This document shows, in pieces, positions 57,073 to 64,000 of a stretch of 64,000 nt of DNA. Source of the DNA: an uncultured Alphaproteobacteria bacterium (GTDB lineage Bacteria > Pseudomonadota > Alphaproteobacteria > SP197); the NCBI GenBank assembly GCA_943787175.1, contig CALSLK010000011.1, positions 1 to 64,000 of the forward strand, read 5' to 3'. A program made the translations under genes and the position numbers. Numbering within the stretch: position 1 is the stretch's first letter; every line of letters starts with the position of its first letter. Below the pieces are notes generated by a model. It saw only the letters and a program-made list of their open reading frames with translations. It had not been told where the DNA came from and did no database searches.

Positions 57073-57984
57073 TCACTTCCGGTCAATCGCATCCTGGGCG
57101 TGCTCGGCTTCTTCCAGAAGCCAGGCGCGGAAGGCTGCAACCTTTGGCTTTCGGGCGGTGCCCTTTGGGTAGACCAGCCAGTGTGACAGGTTCTCGTCGG
57201 TCAGGTCGCCAAAGGGCGTCACCAGACGTCCGTCTTCCAGGTCGTCCTGCATGATGATCTGGCTGCCCAGTGCCACTCCCAGACCGGCCGCCGCAGCTTC
57301 CAATGCAAGATCGCTGCTGTCGAAGAACAGCCCCTTGCTGCCGTCCACGCCTTTGATGTGCAGCGCGGCCAGCCAGTAACGCCAGTCTTCGTCGTTGCCT
57401 TCATGGAGCAGGGTATGATGGCGCAGGTCTTCGGGCGTGCGCAGGGGCGGGTCGCGTTCCATCAGTTCGCGATTGCAGACCGCGACAAAGCGATCCTCGA
57501 ACAGCTTGTCGGAATCCAGATTGGGCCAGTCGCCCGTGCCATAACGGATGCCGCAATCAACATCCTCGCGGCCAAAATCGACATTGCGTTCGGTGGTGCC
57601 GATGCGCACTTCGATATCGGAATGTTTGATCTGGAAGTCGCGCAGGCGCGGAATGAACCAGCGCACCGCAAAGGTCGGCAACATGGAGACCGAAAGTGGC
57701 CCATGGGCGTCGTGACTCTGGATCAGATCGGTGCCATCGGCGATCAGGTCAAATGCCTGGCGCAGGAAAGGCAAATAGATCTCACCCTCGTCGGTCAGCC
57801 ACAGCCCGCGCCCGTGGCGCTCGAACAGGCGCATGTCCAGCCGCTCCTCCAGCGCCTTGACCTGATGGCTGACGGCGGCCTGAGTCACATTGAGTTCCGC
57901 AGCCGCCTTGGTGAACGAAAGGTGGCGTGCCGCTGCTTCAAAAGCGCGCAGAGCGTTCAGGGGAGGGAGGCGGCGTGAACTCAT
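57073..57984 (-). CDS. LysR-type transcriptional regulator (GcvA-like) 3
   Basis: 303 aa. Winged helix LPPLNALRAFEAAARHLSFT and VTQAAVSHQVKALEERLDMRL near 6-57, effector domain with LSVSMLPTFAVRWFIPRLRDF and GLGVALGSQIIMQDDLEDG. Closely related to the regulator at 53712. Divergent from a 43-aa ORF at 58128 with a T-N11-A site just upstream of its start and the shared 22-base motif between them. Intact. Confidence 0.93.
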   Translation of the reverse strand: MSSRRLPPLNALRAFEAAARHLSFTKAAAELNVTQAAVSHQVKALEERLDMRLFERHGRGLWLTDEGEIYLPFLRQAFDLIADGTDLIQSHDAHGPLSVSMLPTFAVRWFIPRLRDFQIKHSDIEVRIGTTERNVDFGREDVDCGIRYGTGDWPNLDSDKLFEDRFVAVCNRELMERDPPLRTPEDLRHHTLLHEGNDEDWRYWLAALHIKGVDGSKGLFFDSSDLALEAAAAGLGVALGSQIIMQDDLEDGRLVTPFGDLTDENLSHWLVYPKGTARKPKVAAFRAWLLEEAEHAQDAIDRK

Positions 57985-57990
57985 GAGCCA

Positions 57991-58003
57991 TGATAATTTC
58001 TCA
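57991..58003. promoter_or_regulatory. candidate LysR operator (T-N11-A)
   Basis: TGATAATTTCTCA within ATGA-N7-TCAT (57990-58004), six bases upstream of the regulator's start, the same position as the site in the DUF1127 divergon. Confidence 0.5.
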
Positions 58004-58020
58004 TAGGTGGCGTGACAAGA

Positions 58021-58043
58021 TGTCGTTTGTCGAAAACGGCTGT
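58021..58043. promoter_or_regulatory. motif shared with the other LysR divergon, copy 2
   Basis: TGTCGTTTGTCGAAAACGG then CTGT, matching 54678-54699 apart from short gaps and a few substitutions. Confidence 0.5.
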
Positions 58044-58127
58044 AATTCCTATCTTCTCAACAAGACGGAAGTCTGAACCACCGGATGAACCGGTGAATTC
58101 GCCGCAAATCCCATAAGGAGAAGTACC

Positions 58128-58259
58128 ATGAAGTCACTGTTCAAGAAGACACAGAACCAGAACGAAAACCACGAGATTCGCCGCAGGATCGAGAACCGTC
58201 AGGCGCCCATGTCGCCCTTTGGCGTGTCGCTCAACTCTCTCCGGCCGCTGATTTCCTGA
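58128..58259 (+). CDS. 43-aa basic small protein, candidate
   Basis: Unrecognised 43 aa peptide, starts MKSLFKKTQNQNENHE and ends SPFGVSLNSLRPLIS; basic, polar, no membrane segment. Support: a strong AAGGAG eight bases before the ATG; position opposite a GcvA-like regulator, the place a DUF1127 gene occupies in the neighbouring divergon; and a strong terminator 70 bases after its stop. The terminal half may be helical (RRRIENRQ). It is too short to judge coding bias, so conservation is needed. Confidence 0.6.
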   Translation: MKSLFKKTQNQNENHEIRRRIENRQAPMSPFGVSLNSLRPLIS

Positions 58260-58328
58260 ACAGACTGCGGTCATGCTGTCCCTGCCGAAGAGCGGCGGCG
58301 GAGGTAGGCGGCAGTTGGCCGAAGACAG

Positions 58329-58365
58329 GGCGGGATCACCGAAAGGTGGTCCCGCCTTTTCTTTT
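58329..58365 (+). terminator. rho-independent terminator after the 43-aa ORF
   Basis: 12 bp stem GGCGGGATCACC/GGTGGTCCCGCC (58329-58340 with 58345-58356, one G-U pair), GAAA loop, then TTTTCTTTT. Remaining bases to 58489 hold no other feature I can support. Confidence 0.93.
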
Positions 58366-58489
58366 GTTGAAGAGCCTGGCGTTTCCCAACGCGCCTGAAC
58401 AGGCAACGTGGAACGGACAACGACGCCCGGTGTGATCTGTCTTAAGGTGTCGCAGACCGACCCGATCATCACCATTGCGCCCGTTACCC

Positions 58490-59590
58490 ATGACTCAGAA
58501 AACCGCACCGGCAAAAGCCACCGGCACGGGCAAGACCTGGCACGCCACCGTCTTTGCCATCGCACTGGGTGCTGCCGGCGGCGCGCTGTTCTGGCGTCTG
58601 GGCCTGCCGCTTCCCTGGATGATGGGGGCCATGTGTTTCACCACCCTGGCTGCCGTATCGGGCCTGCCCATGCGCCTCCCGCTCAACCTGCGTTCGGTCA
58701 TGGTGGCCGTCCTGGGTGTTATGCTGGGCAGCGCGTTCACACCGGCCCTGCTGGATCAGGTCGGGTTGTGGTCCGTCTCGCTCCTGGCGCTGATACCTTA
58801 CCTGCTGATTGCCACCTTGCTCTGTGATCTCTATTTCCGGCGCCTTGGCCAATACGACCAGACCACTGCATTTTTTGCCGCTGTCCCCGGCGGTCTGAGC
58901 GAAATGATCATTCTTGGCGATCAGCGCGGCGGTGATTCGCGCACCATCTCCCTGGCTCATGCTACCCGCATTCTGCTGGTTGTCTTCACCATCCCGTTCT
59001 GGTTCCGTGTGATGTATGGGGCCGGTGACAGCACAGGCAATGCCCTGGCGTTACAGCTTCATTTGCCAGAGATGCCGCTATCAGAGCTGGCTATTCTGGC
59101 ATTGATCGCCCTGGTCGGCGGTCTGATAGGGCGACGATTGCCGATCCCTGCCGGTGTGCTGATCGTGCCCATGGTGCTCAGCGCGGTTCTGCATCTGGCT
59201 GCGGTTTCGACCGTGCCTCCACCTCTCGAGGTGGTCGCAGCCGCGCAGATTGTGCTGGGTACTGCAATCGGCTGCCGTTTTGCAGGCACGGCTGCCCGGC
59301 TGGTTGGTCGCGCGACGGTTCTGGCATTGGGCGCGCTGGTCATCCTGTTGCTGGTCGCCATTGCCTTTGCATTCGCTCTTTCGGCACTGACTGGCCTGGA
59401 TGCAGAAGCGCTTCTGCTTGCCTATGCTCCCGGCGGGCTGGCGGAAATGTCGTTGATTGCACTTGCACAGGATATCGACCCAGCTTTTGTCAGTGCCCAT
59501 CACATCACACGTATCGGGCTGGTGGTTACCCTGGCGCCAGCGCTGTTTGCCCTGCTGGAACGTCGCAGAACCGGGAAAAAGGCGCGTTAA
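58490..59590 (+). CDS. AbrB family membrane protein (COG3180-like)
   Basis: 366 aa with about 10 hydrophobic helices and an internal duplication: FAAVPGGLSEMIILG near residue 130 and LAYAPGGLAEMSLIAL near 310 are equivalent P-G-G-L-x-E-M motifs of the AbrB duplication family. These proteins are annotated as regulators in some databases but look like transporters. I start at ATG 58490; a start at 58475 is possible. No clear ribosome site. Followed after about 90 bases by the pilin gene. Intact; transported substrate unknown. Confidence 0.87.
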   Translation: MTQKTAPAKATGTGKTWHATVFAIALGAAGGALFWRLGLPLPWMMGAMCFTTLAAVSGLPMRLPLNLRSVMVAVLGVMLGSAFTPALLDQVGLWSVSLLALIPYLLIATLLCDLYFRRLGQYDQTTAFFAAVPGGLSEMIILGDQRGGDSRTISLAHATRILLVVFTIPFWFRVMYGAGDSTGNALALQLHLPEMPLSELAILALIALVGGLIGRRLPIPAGVLIVPMVLSAVLHLAAVSTVPPPLEVVAAAQIVLGTAIGCRFAGTAARLVGRATVLALGALVILLLVAIAFAFALSALTGLDAEALLLAYAPGGLAEMSLIALAQDIDPAFVSAHHITRIGLVVTLAPALFALLERRRTGKKAR

Positions 59591-59681
59591 TGACTCCTCA
59601 ACACTCTTGCGCCATGGTGTCGGTGACACTGGGGGGTGTCCTGCACTTAGAATGGCTGGAATGACGCCGGAGGAACCCTTC

Positions 59682-59903
59682 ATGTCCAAATGTCGCTACG
59701 CAACCTTGCGCCAGAATCTTGCTAAACTGCGCCGATTTCGCGATGCCGAAGATGGCGTCACGGCTATCGAGTACGGCCTGATCGCGTCCTCCATCGCCCT
59801 GGCGTTTGTCGCCATCGCCATTCTGCTGGGCGACGATGTCGGTGCCATGTTTACCAGTCTGGCTGAAGCCGTGCAGGATGCTACGGGCAGTGGTGGCGAC
59901 TGA
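59682..59903 (+). CDS. Flp family type IVb pilin
   Basis: 73 aa. RRFRDAEDGVTAIEYGLIAS then a hydrophobic stretch IALAFVAIAILLG (residues about 18-50) is the Flp pattern: cleavage after Gly in EDG-VTAIEYGLI by a prepilin peptidase, Glu5 and Tyr6 of the mature form present. GGAGGA lies seven bases before ATG 59682. No tad or cpa assembly genes are in the window, so it is either an orphan or served from elsewhere. Intact. Confidence 0.92.
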   Translation: MSKCRYATLRQNLAKLRRFRDAEDGVTAIEYGLIASSIALAFVAIAILLGDDVGAMFTSLAEAVQDATGSGGD

Positions 59904-59982
59904 GGCCTTGCGGCCCTGATTCGGACGTGTCAGAAACACTTTAACTCCGCCGCCTAAACGCTAGAAGCGCAGGGCCCTGAAC

Positions 59983-61009
59983 GTGACTTTTCATAATCTT
60001 CCCTATGGCGAACGCCTTGGGCATTTGCTCGCCAATCGCGAGGTGCTGATTGCCGATGGTGCAACCGGTACCAACCTCTTTGCCCGTGGTCTTGAAACCG
60101 GCGATGCGCCGGAACTCTGGAATGTCGACTTCCCTGAGCGGGTGCTCGACCATCACCAGGCCATGGTGCGTGCTGGTGCCGACCTCATTCTCACCAACAC
60201 CTTCGGCGGCACACGCCACCGCATGAAACTCCATAAGTTGCAGGATCGCGTGGCAGAGCTTAACCGTGCCGCCGCCGTTCTGGCCCGCCAGGCTGCCGAT
60301 GAAGCCGATCATCCCGTCCTTGTGGCTGGATCCATGGGCCCCACCGGTGAGATCATGCTGCCCGTGGGAGAGCTTGATCCCGATGATGCCGCCTCAGCGT
60401 TCGGCGATCAGGCAGAGGCTCTGGCCGATGGCGGTGCTGACCTGCTCTGGATCGAAACCATGTCGTCGACCGAAGAAGCCGCTGCCGCCATCAAGGGCGC
60501 AGCACGCACCGGTCTTCCCATTGTCTGCACCATGACGTTCGATACCAACGGGCGCACCATGATGGGCATCACGCCCGAAGGTGCTGCGGAATTTTATGCC
60601 GCAAGCCAACCGGGCCTGGCCGCGCTGCGGCGCCAATTGCGGCAACGGTTTTGGCGAACTGGTCGCTGCCGTCGCAGGCATTGATGCCGCCGCAGATGGC
60701 AGTCAGGTCCTTGTGGCAAAGGCCAATTGCGGCATCCCCGAATATGTCGATGGCGAGATTCGCTATACCGGCACGCCCGAGATCATGAAGAACTATGCCC
60801 GTCTGGCACGCGATGCCGGTGCACGCATCATCGGCGGTTGCTGCGGCTCGACACCTGAACACATCACCGCTCTGGTCGATGCCCTTCGGGATCATAAACG
60901 CCGTGAACGCCCCACGCTCGAGGTTATCGATTCAGAACTGGGCCTCTCACGGGTCACGCCCAAACCCGACGGCGAAACCCGCACGCGCCGCTCACGCCGA
61001 CACGCCTGA
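59983..61009 (+). CDS. betaine-homocysteine S-methyltransferase-like (BmtB/homocysteine S-methyltransferase family), one frameshift
   Basis: About 340 codons. Zinc-thiolate methyltransferase that moves a methyl group to homocysteine to give methionine. LIADGATGTNLFARGLETGD, ILTNTFGGTRHRMKLHKLQDR, VAGSMGPTGEIMLPVGEL, ANCGNGFGELV with the first Cys and ARIIGGCCGSTPEHI with the Cys pair. This is the style of the BmtB group annotated as using glycine betaine. An indel near 60622 breaks AALG-ANCGNG; the sequence after it is conserved, so the gene is probably intact. Donor could be betaine or another onium compound such as dimethylsulfoniopropionate. Confidence 0.85.
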
Positions 61010-61047
61010 AGCAACGGTTCGGACGAGGCATCCAGGCCGGCAACAGA

Positions 61048-62277
61048 CTAGCTGGTGGACATGCCAGGCGCCGGAGAGTCCCCCAGGCTGTCGACAAGCA
61101 TGAAATCTCCGACATCAAAGATGGCGGGATCCTTGGACGTGATGCAGACATCGCGCAGCGTCCTGATGAGCACGGCGGCCTGGGTTTCGAACCAGAACCA
61201 CTGCAACACGGCTTCTGACGACCCAGATCCCGGCTGTGCGGTTGCTGCTTCGAAGTAGTAGGCCTTGATATCCTCGGCAGACAGCCGCAGGGCATCGGCT
61301 ACTGCGACGCCTTCGAGCGGACTTTGCGTCATCATGTCAGCGGCAAAGCTGGCGAGGTAACGGGCCGCATCTTCGGTCTTGAGGCCCGAAGCGCCCACCG
61401 TGGTGCGCCCACGCAAGCCCAGACTGACCTCGTACCAGGGCGCAAGTTCCTGGATCTCGGCAAGCACCCTGTCGAGCTGTTCCCCTTCGCTGGCAGCGAC
61501 CGGCTTGGGGAAGTTCACCGGACAGACCCAGCCCTCACCGTCGTCGGCCACGGGATCGGCTGGAGCATCCTCGGGGAAGTCTTCAAGGATCGGACCCGAA
61601 GGTCGGTCGAGGAGCGCCAGCGCCGATTTCAGCACGCGGGTCTGGAACGGGGCATCGTTGGGCACGCCGAAGGGACGGCCCAGTGGGAACGGCACCCACA
61701 GCGCGCGCGGCGGCGACACGTCTTCAGCCTGCTGGCGCACAAGGGCGATCAGGGTTGTTGCAAGGCCTTCGTCTTCCAGAAACTTCGCGAGTCCGCTCAC
61801 GGCGCACGTGCAAAGGGGTCAGACGGGGGCCAGGACAACCGTGTTCACACCATCGGCCTTCATGACACCGGCGAGCTGGCGGGCCTTGGCCTCCATCTCG
61901 TTGGGGTTCGTCGCGCCCATGAAGGAGTAGTGGAAATCGGCCACGCTGCCGATCACGCCTTCTCCCGCCAGTTCCTGCAGCCGTTCCAGCGGGAAGACGA
62001 TGTTGACGTCATGATGGAAACCGGTGCGGTCGTGGGAGGTCGAGATGTGGTCCATCACGACGTCCCCGGCGCGTTCGGCGGGAATGGCCCGGTAATCGTT
62101 GGAGCCTTCGGAAAACGGGCGATCCCCCGGCAGTTTGAGACCGGCCGACGAAATCAGCGCGACGCGCCGTTCCCCTGGCGGTGGTGGTGTGACCCAGGCG
62201 TTCCCCGGCACATCCGGCGTTTGCCAGTCGCGCAGGAACGAGGCCAGGCCCTCATCCATATCTTCAAGACGAGCCAT
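61048..62277 (-). CDS. GrdB-family (glycine/sarcosine/betaine/D-proline reductase selenoprotein B-like) protein, candidate selenoprotein with in-frame UGA
   Basis: About 409 codons read through one UGA at 61821-61819 (codon 153). Part 1 (153 codons from ATG 62277; GGAG about 11 bases upstream) has RRVALISSAGLKLPGDRPF, VNIVFPLERLQELAGEGV, IGSVADFHYSFMGATNP, KADGVNTVVLAPV, all typical of the GRDB family. Directly after the UGA, in the same frame without indel, comes PLCTCAVSGLAKFLEDEG, then PPRALWVPFPLGRPFGVPN and a further C-terminal region to TAG at 61050-61048. UGA-P-L-C is a U-x-x-C redox motif at the family's selenocysteine position. Reductases of this family are reductive deaminases; the aerobic members' reaction is unknown. 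Downstream of the amidohydrolase, 55 bases apart. Confidence 0.8.
61783..61815 (-). promoter_or_regulatory. candidate bacterial SECIS hairpin downstream of the UGA
   Basis: On the minus strand, outer stem CTTTGC/GCGAAG (61815-61810 with 61788-61783, one G-U), internal loop, inner stem CCG/CGG with loop TGAG (61799-61796). The loop lies 19 nt after the UGA, has G at its second position, and so fits the general bacterial SECIS layout. Weak inner stem. Confidence 0.4.
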
Positions 62278-62332
62278 GAAATACGTCTCTCCAGCTTGTT
62301 CGCCTGTAGGGTGGTCCATGGGCGTGATGAAG

Positions 62333-63778
62333 TCAATTCACAGAATCGGTGGTTTCAAGAACCATGGGTGCCATCTGGTCGGTGCCGCGCCCGGCCCAGT
62401 CGCGCTCGGGCACGCGTGCCATCATGAGTTTCTGGGCCTCTTCAAGGCGTTCGAGTTCAACCGGCAGGTCGATGGTCGTGAGTGCGCCATCGGCGACGAC
62501 GCGATGGCCGTCGACATAAACGTCCCGCACGGCACGTTCACCGGCAACGACCATGAGACTGCGCAGAGGTTCACGCACCGGCATCATGGCGGGGTGCTTG
62601 AGATCGACGCTGACGAAATCGGCGCGCGCGCCCACGGCCAGGCGTCCAAGGTCATCCCGGCGCAGGGCTTTGGCACCGGCGATGGTCGCGGCATGGAAGA
62701 CATCGCCGTAGCTGAGGTCGGCCACGCTTTCGCCGATCACGCGGGCAGCAACGGCAGCCGTGCGCATCTCATCAAGCATGTTGTGGGGATAGGTATCGGT
62801 GCCCAGGCCCACATTGATGCCGTGGCGGATGTAGCCGCCAAGGGTGCGCAGGGTGATGCCCCGGCGCGAGAATACGGTGGGGCAATGTGCCACCGTGGCA
62901 CCGGAATCGCGCATGCGGTCAAGATCGCCACGGCTGGTCCAGTGCAGCCAGGGATGGTGATCCAGGAAGATGCAGTGGGCAATGATGCTGCGGTCGGTCA
63001 GAACACCCATGTCATGCATCCACTCAATCGGCGTCTTGCCGTGGCGGCGCTGCATTTCATAGAACTCGGTCGCCGATTGGGCGGCATGAATCGTCCAGGG
63101 CAGGTTGCGCTCTTCGGCATAGGCATGGCTGTCGCGCAGCAATTCCTCCGAACAGGTATCGACCTGGCTGGGCGAGACCATGCCCGAGAGGCGGCCCGAC
63201 GGGTGTTGATGTGCCAGATCGATGACGCGGCAGGCCGTCTCGAACCGTTCGCGACCGGCTTTTTTGTCCCAGTCGTATTTCAGCTCGTGGCCGTCATCGG
63301 TGTACCAGCGGGCATCGCGGAAGAAAGGTGCGGCAACTGCGCGGATGCCGCTGTCGGCCAGCGCATCGAGCCAGCCGTCAAACGGGCCGGAAAGATCGAC
63401 CACCGTGGTGACACCAGAAAGCAGCAATTCGCCCAGCGAAACGTTAAGGCAGGCGCGATGGCCGGCCTCGTCAACGGGATCAAAGACCGGAAGATGTTCA
63501 TAGAGTGAGCTGTGCCAAAAACCCGGCGAGCGGGTCTCGTCGGTAATGCCCTTGCGCATCGCCTCGCTCTGGGCGTGGGTGTGCACGTTGACCAGACCGG
63601 GCATGACCATGCGGTTGCGCCCATCGACCTCATGATCGGCATGGCCGTCATAAGCCTTGCCGACAAAGGTGACCGCACCGCCGGAAAACGCAAGATCTGC
63701 ATTGCGCAGATAGACGTGGTTCTGGCCGTCCCAGCCGACAAGCCAGGCGATGTTTCGAATGACGGTGGTTTCGGTCAT
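62333..63778 (-). CDS. amidohydrolase, cytosine deaminase/TRZ-ATZ-type
   Basis: 481 aa metal-dependent hydrolase of the chlorohydrolase/deaminase group. Metal motif NVHTHAQSEAMRKG near 60-73, GVTTVVDLSG near 118, HAAQSATEF near 225 with a metal His, IIAHCIFLDHHP near 260, and GTDTYPHNMLDEMR near 320 with the catalytic Asp. GGGGAG precedes ATG 63778. Members hydrolyse amino or halo groups from rings or purine-like compounds, for example S-adenosylhomocysteine deaminase. It is upstream of and on the same strand as the GrdB-like gene, so co-transcription is likely. Intact. Confidence 0.9.
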   Translation of the reverse strand: MTETTVIRNIAWLVGWDGQNHVYLRNADLAFSGGAVTFVGKAYDGHADHEVDGRNRMVMPGLVNVHTHAQSEAMRKGITDETRSPGFWHSSLYEHLPVFDPVDEAGHRACLNVSLGELLLSGVTTVVDLSGPFDGWLDALADSGIRAVAAPFFRDARWYTDDGHELKYDWDKKAGRERFETACRVIDLAHQHPSGRLSGMVSPSQVDTCSEELLRDSHAYAEERNLPWTIHAAQSATEFYEMQRRHGKTPIEWMHDMGVLTDRSIIAHCIFLDHHPWLHWTSRGDLDRMRDSGATVAHCPTVFSRRGITLRTLGGYIRHGINVGLGTDTYPHNMLDEMRTAAVAARVIGESVADLSYGDVFHAATIAGAKALRRDDLGRLAVGARADFVSVDLKHPAMMPVREPLRSLMVVAGERAVRDVYVDGHRVVADGALTTIDLPVELERLEEAQKLMMARVPERDWAGRGTDQMAPMVLETTDSVN

Positions 63779-63866
63779 GGTTTTCTCCCCAGGCGGCATC
63801 ATAGACATAGCCTTGCACCGTGAAAGCGTTGTCCGTTTCAGTCGACTGCCGTTATCGTCCTACCTC

Positions 63867-64000
63867 ATGCGAACCCTGCAGTACGACGAAATCGAGCCGC
63901 TTGCCACCGGAGCCTGGATACTGGGCGCAGGCGGTGGTGGCAGCCCCTATGACGGCTTTCTCAACCTGCGGGAACTCTACCGGCAGGGCACGCGCATTGA
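63867..64000 (+). CDS. DUF917 family protein, cut off by the window end
   Basis: The first 44 codons are present: MRTLQYDEIEPLATGAWILG, then AGGGGSPYDGF, matching the start of DUF917 proteins (E-D-I-x-x-x-A-x-G-A-x-x-L-G-x-G-G-G-G), which are often encoded near hydantoinase- or amidohydrolase-type genes. Divergent from the amidohydrolase with 88 bases between. No clear ribosome site; the rest lies outside the window. Confidence 0.8.
   Translation, partial: MRTLQYDEIEPLATGAWILGAGGGGSPYDGFLNLRELYRQGTRI

Noticed and set aside
59904-59982. SAM or SAH riboswitch before the homocysteine methyltransferase gene
   Set aside because: The gap is only 79 bases and shows no recognisable riboswitch core.

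Overview
The window looks like chromosome from a high-GC alphaproteobacterium, probably Rhodospirillales-like. I infer this from the GC-rich codon use, GcvA-type LysR regulators, a DUF1127 protein, a double cold-shock-domain protein, Tat-exported solute-binding proteins, a Flp-type pilin and many short palindromic intergenic repeats. The genus cannot be named from the sequence alone. No rRNA, tRNA, CRISPR array, insertion sequence or phage gene was seen.

Layout. 1-3001: three heavily frame-broken genes (glycerol kinase, a carnitine/gulonate dehydrogenase-like 3-hydroxyacyl-CoA dehydrogenase and an aminoglycoside-phosphotransferase-fold kinase). 3.0-7.0 kb: alanine dehydrogenase, a structured repeat element, and a flavin reductase/GST/adenosine kinase operon. 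7.1-11.9 kb: amidase, EI24-like membrane protein, lipoprotein, double-length Lrp regulator and a formamidase-like hydrolase. 12.0-20.4 kb: a two-component flavin monooxygenase operon, an orphan molybdopterin oxidase large subunit, an N-acyl-D-amino-acid deacylase and a GFA/CmcJ/GNAT operon. 20.3-29.6 kb: POT peptide transporter, CocE-type hydrolase, two tandem family-5 solute-binding proteins with duplicated promoters and terminators, and an MscS channel. 29.7-39.8 kb: PhyH dioxygenase with divergent LysR regulator, sulfatase, creatininase, acyl-CoA ligase plus VOC protein, thioesterase, DAO-type oxidase and a quinone-reductase-like dehydrogenase. 39.8-46.4 kb: DksA-like protein, Rieske oxygenase, polyamine-type binding protein, glutamine-synthetase-like ligase, class III cyclase and cold-shock protein. 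46.6-53.7 kb: an MttB-family methyltransferase, hydrolase and TMADH-like flavoprotein divergent from a TetR regulator, then cupin, GST and hydrolase. 53.7-59.9 kb: two LysR/small-protein divergons, an IspD-like/HAD operon, a second copy of the repeat element, an AbrB-type membrane protein and a lone pilin. 60-64 kb: betaine-homocysteine methyltransferase-like protein, a GrdB-family gene with an in-frame UGA, an amidohydrolase and the start of a DUF917 gene.

The common theme is uptake and breakdown of amino compounds and methylated onium compounds: the Rieske oxygenase, MttB-like and TMADH-like proteins, BmtB-like methyltransferase and carnitine-dehydrogenase-like enzyme, with peptide/oligo-compound binding proteins, amidases and deacylases. 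These assignments rest on family resemblance; substrates are inferred.

The most interesting locus is 61048-62277 on the minus strand. Two adjacent ORFs in the same frame, separated only by one UGA, read as a single GrdB-family protein with a U-x-x-C motif exactly where this family carries selenocysteine. Second is a roughly 314-373 bp structured dispersed repeat present twice (4330-4643 and 56692-57064), whose copies differ by the number of an internal 60 bp unit. Many genes carry single-base indels, often in homopolymers, while total gene length and downstream sequence conservation are retained; sequencing error is the simplest explanation, so the 'pseudogene' labels describe this sequence and not necessarily the organism.
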